A DNA stretch of 64,000 nt from Paralvinella palmiformis (GCA_025642065.1 JAODUP010000950.1:1-64000); one strand, 5' to 3'; shown: positions 48,745 through 61,134, numbered from the stretch's first letter. Numbers and translations are program-made. Notes: a model not told the origin generated them from the letters alone.

Positions 48745-49852
48745 TACGTGTGTTATAGGTGTATATATCCTAGCACTCAGAGTACGCGCGCGCGCTCGCT
48801 CGTACACACACACAAACAGATTAGTATTAACATTTAGTATTAACAGATTAGTATGAATCTTTCTAACAGTGTGGGTTGTTTGCGGGGGGTGGAGTGGAAT
48901 ACTTACATATTACTGTGCTGGCTCAGAGTACTAAAACTCTATACAGCCATAAACCTAATAAATGCGTCAATTGAAAGAGCCACCCATAAACCTATACACG
49001 GCTGGTTATCATGTCTGGGTGCCACACTCCACCCATCGGGACATACATTACCAAATGAAAAAGATGAAAACGAAGTTCGCTTATGGCGCAGCAAAAAAAA
49101 GTTTACATGTTTGAGCACGTCACTGAAGTATATTTGGAGCGGCACGTGACTAAAGTGTTCATGGATGAGCACGTGACTAAAGTGTAGAATATGTTCTCGG
49201 TAGAACTTATTTGTATTTGTCTACGAAGTCATAAAAATATTAATAACCATTTTGAATAATAATACAATTATCATTTAATAGTTCTAAGGAGTTAAACATA
49301 TTACGTAAATAATTTGCTCATGCGGATCTGCGGGAGGGGGTTATTTGGGGTTCGGACTCACCATTTTTTCTTCAAGAACTCGCGCTGTATATAAACATCA
49401 AGTTTCGTCAGGTCAGTGAAATAGACCGGTCAACTTCCCGATGATTGAAGGGGGTCGGGACGATTAGAAAACTCGCAAATCGCGTAAATTAAAATACCTG
49501 GATTTTAATTAAATATTCGGCGCTTTTCATGAATGGTAAAATAAAATATTTAATTTGGGAACGGTATTGAATTATAGGAAACATCAGACGATTCAGATAT
49601 CTGAGGGTATAAGCTTATTACACCTGCTGACCTCACCCCCCCCCCCTCATACAAACAACGATGAACTAATCAAGCATCCTTTCAGGCAGCATCTATCCAT
49701 TTATGTGTGTAATAACATTTATGTATTCACAAGATGAGCTGCTGTTTGTAAAATATAAGCCTTTTCACTTAGTATCTATATAATATGGAGAAACGAGTAA
49801 CAAAAAAACTATCTATTGGGATGTTGTTTTGTTGTTGTTGTATTTAGCTATA

Positions 49853-50216
49853 TACTCACTCACTCACTCACTCACTCACTCACTCACTCACTCACTCACT
49901 CACTCACTCACTCACTCACTCACTCACTCACTCACTCACCATACCACCACCACCACCACCACCACCACCACCACCACCACCACTCACTCACTCACTCACT
50001 CACTCACTCACTCACTCACTCACTCACTCACTCACTCACTCACTCACTCACTCACTCACTCACTCACTCACTCACTCACTCACTCACTCACTCACTCACT
50101 CACTCACTACTCACACTCACTCACTCACTCACTCACTCACTCACTCACTCACTCACTCACTCACTCACTCACTCACCACTCACTCACTCACTCACTCACT
50201 CACTCACTCACTCACC
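49853..50216. repeat. (CACT)n array of about 360 bp, interrupted by (CAC)n
   Basis: Almost pure CACT repeats with one block of about 14 CAC triplets (49939-49982) and small phase breaks near 50107 and 50176. SINE B copies carry the same (TCAC)n tail, which could be the seed. Confidence 0.95.
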
Positions 50217-50671
50217 AATATACTGACTAATAGTTTATGTGGCGTATGTCCAAGTTTTTGTCGTCTTTATGGATCTTAACAGATTGTGACTAGCAAGATC
50301 ACTATCCGGAATGGGAGATGAAAGACGCACGAACGCGCACACGTGACCACGCACAGACACTTTATGGACAACTCTATTACGAAAACAGATAATTAACAAA
50401 ACTGTCTCGGCTGTAAAAAACCTTTTTTTCAAATGAATATTTGTGTGGGTGTTAATCTCCCTGTCTGTCTGTGTATGTCTGTTTGTTCATTTATTCGCAG
50501 TGACATACAAGAGCCCTTAGCCACCACTAACCGCACCCCCACACACATAATCCTACCCCCCCCCCCCCAATACCTACACAGATCGTGCTAAAATCGGAAG
50601 AGGAACAATTCCCACCAAAACTTCCAGTCAACTTCCCACCAGGTGTCACTGTTTAGCCAACCTTCGCACGC

Positions 50672-50678
50672 ACACACA

Positions 50679-50711
<33 letters not shown>
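50672..50711. repeat. (CA)n microsatellite
   Basis: About 18 CA units with one GACA interruption near the start. Confidence 0.95.
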
Positions 50712-50713
<2 letters not shown>

Positions 50714-50861
50714 CTCAGACAGCGGGCGGAGAACGGGAAACAATTGGATGATACAGGTAGATGTAAACCAGATGGTACACGTGGCCATTAGTCGGCTGGT
50801 CAGGTGCTCAGCTGTCAGCCATTATGTGGCGAGGAGGAATCCGACATCGCCTCGTCGAACA

Positions 50862-51000
50862 GTGAAACCTGCCACTACGACCACCTATCGTAAGTGACCG
50901 CCCGTGAAAAAGGAACAATAAGTCGTCCTTTCAGCCCACTTCGATTATGCACAGTGAAACCTGTTCTATAAGACCATCCTGCTTTTAAAGACCACCCGAA
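50862..51000 (+). mobile_element. Fragments of a CAGTGAAACCTG-ended DNA element
   Basis: Two same-orientation ends are visible: CAGTGAAACCTGCCACTACG at about 50862 and CAGTGAAACCTGTTCTATAA at about 50952. Each is followed by GACCACC or GACCATCC phrases, as in Tigger-like MITE ends. No matching right end was found. Confidence 0.45.
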
Positions 51001-51098
51001 GTCGTACACTGTCTCGACATATATTATTATTACAAATAGAAACCATTGGAAGATGTCTGTATCTCGACTCACCTCGTATGATGAATGTGCATTTAGTG

Positions 51099-51260
51099 AT
51101 GATGATGATGATGATTGACTAAATGAGCCGAGCGACTTCCAAAGGTAATGAGACAAAGTGAAAGACGAAACAACCTTCAGATATGCCCACGCCGGGATTC
51201 GAATACGGGTGGTAGTGATCTGTGGTTCAGCACGCTACCGCTAGACCACGGAGGCGCCCC
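51099..51260 (-). mobile_element. SINE A copy with 16-bp target-site duplication, internally deleted
   Basis: Minus-strand copy flanked by exact GAATGTGCATTTAGTG (51083-51098 and 51261-51276). The conserved 3' body segment (GTTTTACGGCCAC...CATGGTAGG) is missing, so (ATG)n joins directly to ACTAAATGAGCCGAGC. Confidence 0.93.
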
Positions 51261-51651
51261 GAATGTGCATTTAGTGTGCACACTCCTATGGATAGGGCAA
51301 CTAATAATAATAATATTATTATTATCATTTGCTGCAATAACCAGCTTTACGCCATTTTAGCCTACGTCGAATTCGTCTTTACGCCAATTTTCTAGACTAA
51401 ATTTCAGTTCGGCGAATCTCACTACGTACGACTTTACGTCACTCAGCTACGTCAACTACGTCATAATGAAGGACATGGAATAATAAATGAACAGTGAAAA
51501 ATAAAAGATAATTTAAAAAACAAAACAATTTAAAATACAACAAAAACACATTAAAACATAAAAAATGCATATACATTGAAATTATTTACATCGAAAGGTA
51601 GTTTAAAGGTATTGTAAAGGCGTTACTTCAGATTTACCTAAAAATACGCCT

Positions 51652-51654
<3 letters not shown>

Positions 51655-51684
<30 letters not shown>

Positions 51685-51742
51685 TATATTTAATAAAGCG
51701 CCCTAACGAGCAGTAACCACCCCAAAACACTATACAGTGATA
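51655..51742 (-). mobile_element. 3'-end fragment of an ATT-tailed retroelement
   Basis: (TAA)n followed by TAAAGCGCCCTAACGAGC. On the minus strand this is the AGGGCGCTTTATTAAATATA...(TTA)n end shared with elements such as the one at 54758-55042. Confidence 0.5.
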
Positions 51743-52836
51743 CCACAAATAATATGTCCTTAAAACCTACCTACTCATGGTTTTTCTGATAACATAATAT
51801 TCATTGTTGAATATCATTAATATAATTTTGAATATCCCATATTTGGGGGTTTCGCTTTCGGGATCGATAAGACGTCAACACATCTCTGGATCAATGTTGA
51901 GATGGTAGCCTTGAGACACGTCTACTAGTAAAACGGTTTAGTTAAATATACATAGTTATTATTATCATGATGATGATCATCCTTATCATCATCATCATCA
52001 TCATCATCATCACCACGCATTTTCAAGTCTCTAAGAACAGGTATTACTGTATATTGTATCCGGCCGACAAGCTCTACGTGTTGTTTGTCGTTAAGGCAAG
52101 TCGTGGATCAAGTGGTCCAGAACAAAGCTTTCCTTCTCTCTCTCCGGATCAGTCTATCATCGTCTTGGATCCGATGAGGTTCTGCTGATTCGGCTCGAGC
52201 CTTTCGCAGTTTATCGCTTCAGATCCGTGTCCAGTGTACCAACTGTTTATGTATTTATTTATTTACCTGTTTACGCGCATTTCTTTGATGTCATGGTCCC
52301 AAATCCAGAACGTCCTCCGTAATTTATTTACCATCGTCCAAGGGTAGTTCCCTTTTGGCTGATTAACAACGAAAATATCAAGGATCAGTAATCAAGGCAG
52401 AAAATTCGAACCTTCTGGATTGTGAACTGTGGATTGTGCTCTATCACATTACTACAGAGTCGCATCATCATCATCATCATCATCATTTTTTTTTAAGTTG
52501 TTATGGGTGGATCCTTTATGTGGATTGGGAGAAAGAAAAAATCCTCCGAAACTAAAATTGTAGTTTGAGAAAACGAAAAGAATGTTTTTCCGTTTGCAAG
52601 ATGGCGACTGTTTCATCACTAAGACGGGCGGGGGTGGGTGGGGGGTGGTATTAAAGGGGAGACCGTCAATTTGTTGGCATGTTGTGGTCGTGTTTTGGCT
52701 GAAATCTACTGAAATTTCACCCACAAAGTTTTTTAGGCCTTGGTCCCAGCACGTATATCCGTCAAACCGGTGCTGGTCAACGAGCCCCCTCTAGATGAAA
52801 GAACGCACACACACAATCTCTCTTTCTCTCTCGCTC

Positions 52837-52866
52837 TCACGTCCCCCCCCCCTCTCTCTCTCTCTC

Positions 52867-52905
<39 letters not shown>
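52837..52905. repeat. Pyrimidine tract and (GT)n microsatellite
   Basis: C run then (CT)n, followed by about 18 GT units. Confidence 0.93.
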
Positions 52906-53337
52906 CATACACGAGAACACTTTCAGCAATAATAAGATGCTGACAGACCTTTGTCTCTGCGTCTTGATATACAATAATGTAGTGGTTTTTACTATCATGG
53001 CTACCGTTGTTATTAGAGGAGACGATAAATGCCAACAAAAGACATTCTTTAATTGACTTTATAGTTCACTGATTTTGGAAAATGTTATATAACAGTATGA
53101 AAGGGGCGTAGGCTCTTGGGTGGAGGGTGGAGTTTTATTCGCACAGTTTATACGTTTATGTTAAGCGCCTTGTAGCAGTTACATTTTATTATAATTAATT
53201 TTTATTATTATTAGTAGTAGTAGTATTATTATAGGTCTAAATAGGTGAGGCATATTTAACTGTTTTACTATTGCAGTTTAATTAACATTTCTGCTAAAAT
53301 GTACTGTCAACATTGTTATATCAGTCTGTCCCAGATT

Positions 53338-53667
53338 CTATAATAATAATATGTGATATTTATATAGCGCCCTATTCAGCTAGAAGCTGCTCTAAGGCGC
53401 TTTACAATATTATTTACAATATTATTATCCCCGACTCAGACCTGTTTCCATCCAAGCACATCTCAACTCCCGAGGGAGTATACAACGCATGCTGCCATTA
53501 TAGGCGCGAATCGTTACTCACACATAGCCATCTCGTCCTGTCAGGTTCTCATTTTTTATGGATCAGTGAATCAGTCGCCACATGACAGCATTGCAGCTCA
53601 CGGAGCCTCGAACCCGCGACCTTTCGGCTACGAGTCCTACGCTCTAACTAACTGCGCTATTACGGCC
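53338..53667 (-). mobile_element. SINE C copy at the edge of a minisatellite
   Basis: Minus-strand copy beginning GGGCCGTAATAGCGCAGTTA, with B box GGGTTCGAGGCTCC and (ATT)n tail. It is flanked by CTGTCCCAGATT (53326-53337) and CTGTCCTAGATT (53668-53679), a target duplication with one mismatch. The right-hand copy is also the first unit of the adjacent minisatellite. Confidence 0.85.
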
Positions 53668-54496
53668 CTGTCCTAGATTATATCAGTTTATCCTAGGCTA
53701 TATCAGTCTGTCTTAGACTACATCAGTCTGTCCTAGGCTACATCAGTCTGTTCTAGGCTATATCAGTCTGTCTTAGGTTATATCAGTCTGTCCTAGGCTA
53801 CACTAGTCTGTCTTAGGCTATATCAGTCTGTCCTTAGGCTTATATCAGTCTGTCTTAGGCTATATCAGTCTGTCCTAGGTTATATCTGTCTTAGGCTATA
53901 TCAGTCTGTTCTAGGCTATATCAGTCTGTCCTAGGCTATATCAGTCTGTTCTAGGCTATATCAGTCAGTCCTAGGCTACATCAGTCTGTCTTAGGTTATA
54001 TCAGTCTATCTTAGGTTATATCAGTCTGTCCTAGGCTATATCAGTCTGTCCTAGGCTACATCAGTCTGTCCTAGGTTATATCAGTCTGTCCTAGGCTACA
54101 TCAGTCTGTCCTATGCTATATCAGTCTGTCCTAGGCTATATCAGTCTGTCCTAGGTTATATCAGTCTGTCCTAGGCTATATCAATCTGTCCTAGGTTATA
54201 TCAGTCTGTCCTAGGCTACATCAGTCTGTCCTAGGCTATATCAGTCTGTCTTAGGCTATATCAATCTGTCCTAGGTTATATCAGTCTGTCCTAGGCTACA
54301 TCAGTCTGTCCTATGCTATATCAGTCTGTCCTAGGCTATATCAGTCTGTCCTAGGTTATATCAGTCTGTCCTAGGCTATATCAATCTGTCCTAGGTTATA
54401 TCAGTCTGTCCTAGGCTACATCAGTCTGTCCTAGGCTATATCAGTCTGTCTTAGGCTATATCAGTCTGTCCTAGGCTATATCAGTCTGTCCTAGGT
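53668..54496 (+). repeat. 20-bp minisatellite, about 41 copies, with 200-bp higher-order repeat
   Basis: The unit consensus is TATATCAGTCTGTCCTAGGC, with C/T and T/C variants (TTAGG, CTACA, CAATC) and a few 19-21-bp units at 53820-53900. The block 54061-54260 recurs at 54261-54460 with very few differences, including the rare CTATGC variant exactly 200 bp apart. There are no unique spacers. Confidence 0.95.
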
Positions 54497-54757
54497 TCAC
54501 AAAGTTAGTGCTTCAATAATGAACAACTAACTCTTCATCATACTGGTTTACTGGTTTTGTGTCCGGAATTCTGATCCAGAATGGTGATGCGTACAGGCAT
54601 GGGGTAATCGACTGTAATCGATTACGTGATCTCAAGTAATCGTAAGCACCATTTCCAGATCCAATACAATTTTAATCGAAATCAATGGTAATCAGTGATT
54701 AATTTCACGATTACAACACGCGTTTGGTTATATACCAGGTTAAGAGTTTCAATCATT

Positions 54758-55042
54758 CGGCTCAAGTCATATGGTGATTGTGCATTTAGTGTTGCAGCCC
54801 CCACTTTGTGGAATAGGTTGCTGGTAGATATCAGAAATGCATCGTCTCTTGAATTTTTTTATCTCTTCTAAAAACACACCTATTCAAGGTCGCTTTCACA
54901 GATAAATATATATTTTTTAAATCATTACAGGATTTTTACAGACATATTATTTGGGGTATTATTATATTACATATTATTTGTACAGCGCCTTTGAATGGCT
55001 CCTGCTAGTAAAGGCGCTTTATTAAATATACATTATTATTAT
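54758..55042 (+). pseudogene. 3' end of a non-LTR retrotransposon (LINE), broken reverse-transcriptase ORF tail
   Basis: Reading from 54758 gives RLKSYGDCAFSVAAPTLWNR, then DIRNASSLEFF, the typical C-terminal block of many animal LINE ORF2 proteins (F-S-V-A-A-P-x-L-W-N, D-I-R-N, S-L-x-x-F-K). The frame is lost at about 54870, where a stop follows a T run; the expected TH-F continuation appears in another frame. A 3' UTR-like end follows (TACAGCGCCTTTGAATGGC, AAAGGCGCTTTATTAAATAT, (ATT)n). The insertion is 5'-truncated and dead. Confidence 0.8.
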
Positions 55043-55433
55043 CATGTGTTTGTAATCATACATACAGCTTCATTCAGCTTCATGTGTTTATAATAACATT
55101 CATATCATTCAGCTTCATGTGTTTATAATAATTCTTTAAATTTCATGTGTTTTATATACATCACATCACCATATCAATAAATATATTTCTAGAATTGTCC
55201 AATGTTTTACTTAGTAATTATAACGGCATTGTGTGTGTAATTGAGTGAATAATTATCACATTCATTCGTGTTTATGTGATAGACATTGTATTTATGATTG
55301 ATTGTAATCATAATTACTTTATAATTTAATCGCAATCGTAATCGATTACTTTGATCCTGTAATTGCATCATGTTTGAATCGGCGATGGCTGTTGGTCGTA
55401 TGAAAGGAGATAGGGTGCGCGCGCGCGCGTCTC

Positions 55434-55538
<105 letters not shown>

Positions 55539-56403
55539 TTTACTTGTTGCACAATGGAAATTGTTTGCACGAAATCATCCCCTATAGGAGCCAGGGTAAG
55601 AACGAATAATAATTTATAAGAATATAGTGTTTTCCATTATCCACACATACACGCGCGCCGAGAAGCGCAGGAGCACAAACGATTAAATTACCAAAATCAC
55701 TAGGTTTAAAGACAGAAGACAATTGTTTCAGTTCATCGTCGATATCCTCATCTTATTTGATGTCTCAGTCGATATGAAGTCAGTATATATTAAGAGATTG
55801 TTATGCGATGTGTCTGACAATAGATAACGCTTAAATGATGACCAAATATGGATAAAGATTAGTTTAGAAATAGGGCAGTATGCAAATGGTATATAACAAT
55901 AACAACAACAATACTAAAGATGAATGCCATATAGGTAGGATATAGGAATGGATTTGTTAAACAGGCCGTTTAAGCCCACACTCCTCCCCCCTCATGTCCC
56001 TGTATGACAAAGACTCTACAGGATTCATCACCTAATCAAAGGTGTAACAATTTCGTGTCCGGTCCTTTCACGGATCGCTTTCCGGATAAGTTGCCGCAAT
56101 TAGCGTAACCCCTCAAACTTCTCACTGACGCCGATCCTACGTCAGATCCCGAAGACACCGGGACGCTGTCTAACGGGGCAGACATCGGCCACGCGTCCCG
56201 GGAGAGGAAGCACACGTGTTCTGGATCAGCGTCGGTAAAGTAGCGCACTGATTGCGCTTAGGCGTGCAACAAACATCAGCACAACTTATGTCGATCTCAT
56301 AATTATCTCGATCCCAGCCAAGGAGCCGATATCCGGAAGTTTCGGTCGGCATAACGCCATCTGGCGAACTTATTACATGTACCGATGTTCATGAAGGATT
56401 TTT

Positions 56404-56435
56404 GCAAGATGGCGGCCATTAGAGCGGAAGTGCTA
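56404..56435 (+). promoter_or_regulatory. Adjacent YY1-like and ETS-like motifs
   Basis: CAAGATGGCGGCCATT matches the YY1 consensus AAGATGGCGGC. Eight bases on, GCGGAAGTG matches the ETS/GABP core. Such pairs are typical of TATA-less promoters, but no gene start was recognised nearby. Confidence 0.35.
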
Positions 56436-57174
56436 TACGTGAGCTGGGATCAGTTAGTGAGAACGTGAACCCGTTGTCGAGAACGGCGATCTGTTTGGTA
56501 GAATTAGTGGTAATATTAATAATAATAATAATAATAATTTAACAAAGCATCTTTCAAATCGGTTGAGTCAGTTATTAATATTAAATAATACCGGTTATAG
56601 TGGCTTATGAATTCAAAATAAAATCTCACCAACATCTAGAACAGTACCGCATATCAGTGGTGTAGTTTGCTGTGTGTTCCGACAATTTGATGTTCTGACA
56701 GTTTGATGATCTGACAGCTTGATCTTCTGATAGCCTGATCTTCCAAACATATTAATGTTCTAACCAGATGTATGTTCCAACAGCGGTATGTTCCAAGAGC
56801 CTGATGTTATGGAGGCCTGATCTGCTGTTCTCTGGAAACCTGCCGTTCCAACATATTTTTACCCAAAACTGTTTTATTCCAGAACCCCTCAACTTCGCAG
56901 GGAGAATGCAGCATTTTCCCTGATAATTGTATGTCACCTACATGTCAGTATCAGAGACTGACACTGACATACAGCTATATCCTTGTTTTGGTTACCGTTT
57001 AACAGGATAACCATCTTGAGTCCTACATTAATGGGATATCCGGCTGATTCCAACTTTGTTAATCGAATTATAATATGTATCTGGGATGGTCCTGCTGCTT
57101 ACTAGCTACTGATCACAAGGATCTCGCACCTTAATTCACCCAGACATGAAGTATGGTGTACCCCTAAGTTATTG

Positions 57175-57413
57175 GTGAGTGAGTGAGTGAGTGAGTGAGT
57201 GAGTGAGTGAGTGAGTGAGTGAGTGGTGGTGGTGGTGGTGGTGAGTGGTGGTGGTGGTGGTGAGTGGGTGAGTGAGTGAGTGAGTGAGTGAGTGGTGAGT
57301 GGTGAGTGAGTGAGTGAGTGAGTGAGTGAGTGAGTGAGTGAGTGAGTGAGTGAGTGAGTGAGTGAGTGAGTGAGTGAGTGAGTGAGTGAGTGAGTGGTGA
57401 GTGAGTGAGTGAG
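57175..57413. repeat. (GTGA)n array with (GGT)n blocks
   Basis: About 240 bp of GTGA, the reverse complement of the array at 49853-50216, with GGT triplet blocks at 57222-57264 and small phase breaks (GTGGTGAGT) near 57292 and 57395. Confidence 0.95.
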
Positions 57414-57484
57414 AAACTACTCTTATGGGTGCTGAGAAATGCTAACATATTACCGTATATACATATCACTGTATAGACACATCG

Positions 57485-57511
57485 CTGTATATACAGTGGT
57501 GTGTGTGTGTT

Positions 57512-57576
<65 letters not shown>

Positions 57577-57591
57577 TGATGTGTGTATATA

Positions 57592-57632
<41 letters not shown>

Positions 57633-57660
57633 TGTGTGTGTGTGTGTGTGCGTGCGCGTG
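57485..57660. repeat. Compound microsatellite: (TA)n, GT-rich, (TA)n, (GT)n
   Basis: Two long (TA)n runs (57515-57572 and 57594-57627) separated by CAGTGATGTGTGTATATAGTG, followed by (TG)n and GCGTGCGCGT. The whole is able to fold on itself. Confidence 0.93.
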
Positions 57661-57930
57661 TGCGTGCCCGTGTGTGTCAAGGCACTGTATATTCATGCCA
57701 CCGTATATACACACCCCACTCACTGTATATTTGCACACACTTCTCTGATTATACACACACGCCAATGCATACATTAAACTACACTACTCACACACAACTG
57801 TGTATATACACATATAGTGTTGTATACACACATTGTTGTTTTCTGACTGGCTGGTTGTCATGATATGACATTTTTTACAAATCGGCGCCATTTCTGCTTG
57901 TATACAATAGTAATATGCACTAGTAATATT

Positions 57931-58106
57931 TAATGATGATGGTGATGGAAGTGGTGATGGTGGTGATGATGATGGTGATGATGATGGTGGTGGTGATGAT
58001 GATGATGGTGATGATGATGGTGGTGTTGATGACGATGATGGTGATGATGATGATGGTGGTGGTGATGATGGTGGTGGTGATGATGGTGGTGATGATGATG
58101 ATGGCA
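57931..58106. repeat. (GATGGT)n-type trinucleotide array
   Basis: Mixed GAT and GGT triplets over about 175 bp. Reading frames through it are an artefact of the repeat. Confidence 0.92.
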
Positions 58107-58296
58107 ACAGCGTACAGACAGTCAGCTGAGATGGATTATTGAAGGGAGACGATGATCTATGAACCCCCCCCCCCTACCCTGTACCCTAATACAAAGACAT
58201 CACTTGTTAACACAAACTGAGGTAAAAAAAAATGGACTCCGTAAAAGTGTACCTTATACCACATACACGAATATATGGTATAAACCCGCTCTCACT

Positions 58297-58716
58297 TTAC
58301 TACTACTACTGTAACCGCTACTACTACTACTACTACTACTATTATAACTACTACTATTACTACTACTACTACTACTACTATAACTACTACTACTACTATT
58401 ACTGCTACTACAACCACTACTACTATTATAACTGCTACTACTACTACTACTACTTCCAACACTACTACTACTACTACAATAACTACTACTACTACTATAA
58501 CTACTACTACTACTACTACTACTACTATAACTACTACTACTGCTATAACTACTACTATTATTATAACTACTACTACTATTATAACTACTACTACTACTAT
58601 TATAACTGCTACTACTACTTCCAACACTACTACTACTACTACTATAACTATTACTACTACTACTATAACTGCTACTACTACTACTACTTCTAATACTACT
58701 ACTACTACTACTTTAA
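58297..58716. repeat. (ACT)n array with higher-order structure
   Basis: About 420 bp of ACT triplets with periodic ATAACT interruptions. The marker CTACTTCCAACACTACTACT occurs near 58450 and again near 58615, about 165 bp apart, showing duplication of a longer segment. Confidence 0.93.
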
Positions 58717-58734
58717 TAACAACATTAACATTTA

Positions 58735-58736
58735 AC

Positions 58737-58771
<35 letters not shown>
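58735..58771. repeat. (CTAT)n microsatellite
   Basis: About nine CTAT units directly after the ACT array. Confidence 0.95.
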
Positions 58772-59399
58772 CTGGCTGTCAGTTAATCCGTATCTCTGTA
58801 TAATAGGAACCTGGGCACCATCACCCCCCCCCCACCGCCATTACGCGTTGGGTGAATGTGCACCAAAAATTCTCCGCCAGCGAAAGTGAGATCTCCACAA
58901 ATAACAAAACGCAGACGTCAAACATGTCAGATGGTGACACGTGTCACTGTGAGCCTGCCAGGCAATTTACATTCGTCGCCTGACTTAAAATTACAATTTC
59001 TTGTCGCCGCTAATGTTTTGCTCAGCAACAATACGGAGACCTTTCTCGATATGTGGGACCACAGGACAGTACTTCATCCGCCCCCCCCCCCCTCCCCCCG
59101 AAAAAAAACCCCGGCTGTGTCGGCGGCTCGCCCTTTGAAGCCACAAAAGCGGCATAATTGAAATTATTCTCGACTAAGTAGCCGCAGCTAGTCTCTGTAG
59201 TAATGAGTGTCGGTTATATTAATTTCCACTCTATCGCCGCGGTGTGCTTTATAGACGTGAGGCACGACTTGACCCGGGGGGGGGGGGGAGGCGCCCGGGG
59301 CATGGGTGTGATGTGACGTGGAAGTAAAACGAAAACATTTACAAAATGATATTGAAGTCACCCAGTCAGTTGGTTTGGACACGTTGAATTCCACCGGGT

Positions 59400-59850
59400 C
59401 GGTATAGATCGTGGGTGATGGGTGGTGAACGACGGATTGTGGGTGGCACGGGTTATGTGCGGTGTGGGATAAGCGGTTCGTTGTGGGTGATGGGTGGGTG
59501 GCGCATTGGACGCCCAGTTATAAATGGCGCTCGATGGGTGGTGCGTTGTCACTGATGGGTGGCCCGTCGTGCGTGAGTGGCAATATATATCGTTTGTGAT
59601 CGCGTGCTCCACTGTGTGTATGGCTTGGGTGGTTTGTTATGTGATTACTGGGTGGTATGATGTAGGCGATGGGTGGATTGTTGTATCCGCTGCGTGGATT
59701 GGTTGCGCCGGATTAGTGGATTATCGTGTTGTGTATGGGGTAGGGTGTGTACTAGATGTTAGAAGATACGTTGTGTATTCTGGGTGGTAAATGGGGCTTT
59801 GTGGAAAGTGGGTGACGGATTAATTGGTTGTGGGTCCTGGGTGGGTGGTA
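59400..59850. repeat. Degenerate G-rich repeat (GTGGGTGATGGGTGG-like)
   Basis: Loose repeats of GATGGGTGG, GTGGGTGG and GTGGTG spread over 450 bp with strong G over C skew on the plus strand. It is probably a decayed minisatellite. Frames through it give Trp/Val/Gly-rich nonsense peptides. Confidence 0.6.
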
Positions 59851-61080
59851 TTTCTTTTCGATGCGCATTTATGAATAACACCCACCGTAATTTACCACGT
59901 TGACAGCGACACCTGTATTTTGGCGCCATATGTCAAACCTTGATTGTGAAATACCGAGATAGACCGAGGTTGACGGGGTCAAATAGATGTCAAAGGTCGT
60001 GAAATTTGGCCGAGAGGGCGTGGATTGGATGTATTGTCTAGCCATTGTGTGCTTCTGAAGCGGCAGCAGCAGCATCATCAGTAGTAGTAGTAGTAGCAAC
60101 AGCAATAGTATGGGATTATTTGTAATTATAATTAAAACGATTCGTTAGATATTTTCATCTTACTCTGACATGTACAATTCCTGATCAGATTAATTCCAGC
60201 CATTTGATATTTTAAGTTTATCAGAGCTGTGATATTAAAAGTTAATGGAATTATTTGAATTGTGCATTCGAGGAAATTCAGGCTTTTGGAGATATTATTA
60301 GGCATCATATTAATATTCGGTTCTCTCCGTTTCGACTCGTTAATTTCCGCTGGGCAGAGTAGGGGTAATAATGAATGTTTTAGTGTAGTTTTTCTCGATT
60401 GTGCCAACACTGAACAATACATATCTGTGGATATTGTGCTGTACAGTTAATGGGCCATATGACTGAAATTGATTCGTATAAACGCAAACTGACGTCATCA
60501 TTGTGTGTGTGTGTGTTTTGGTATAGTCATGCATCGGTGATCCGTGTACACACAAATTTATTACGATGTTCCTACTCACAAAAACACATCCATGTGAGTA
60601 AGTAACTGTTATTGAACCGACAAAGAATAGCTTTAATGGAACATTTGTTATTAGCGCAGCAATAGTATGAATTTTCGCACACAGCCACACACTTTTCTGT
60701 AGAACAGCCACACACACATACACGCATGCCTCCACTCTGTGTTTAGACTCCCCTCTGTGTTTAAACCCACCACACTTATGTTATGGTATACAAACGATCG
60801 ACCATAAATAACCATTTTCTCTTTGAGCTCATCCGTGAAGCAATTTAGTCGTAAAAGCCTAAGAAAAACTCTATAAAACCACGGTAAATAATTGTCAACC
60901 GAGCGCCAAAACGACATCGAATGCTCTACCGGAGTCAAGAAGCCTTTGTTCCTTGTGTCATACAAAGTGTCAGTACTTGAGGGAGGCGTGCTACTTCATA
61001 GTCATATTCTAACCATCATGGTTTCACCCTTGTAGTATGCACTTGTTGTGCCCATAAAACACGAGCGGCAAGCAAGTGTG

Positions 61081-61084
<4 letters not shown>

Positions 61085-61134
<50 letters not shown>
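61085..61134. repeat. (AT)n microsatellite
   Basis: About 25 uninterrupted AT units. Confidence 0.97.

Noticed and set aside
49816..50230. Open frames of 133-136 codons reading (THSL)n
   Set aside because: They are produced by the (CACT)n tetranucleotide array, which is open in several frames; there is no coding signal outside the repeat.
53668..54496. Regular 20-bp repeats that could look like a CRISPR array
   Set aside because: Units are directly tandem with no unique spacers, in a eukaryotic intron/SINE context; this is a minisatellite.
57501..58107. Frames rich in Ile-Tyr, Met-Val or Pro-Ser
   Set aside because: They come from (TA)n, (GT)n and (GATGGT)n microsatellites.
58232..58693. 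153-codon Tyr-rich and 111-codon Val-rich frames
   Set aside because: They are translations of the (ACT)n microsatellite on the two strands.
60340..60735. 131-codon minus-strand frame
   Set aside because: It passes through (CA)n-type sequence, has no family resemblance, and overlaps another unrelated frame.
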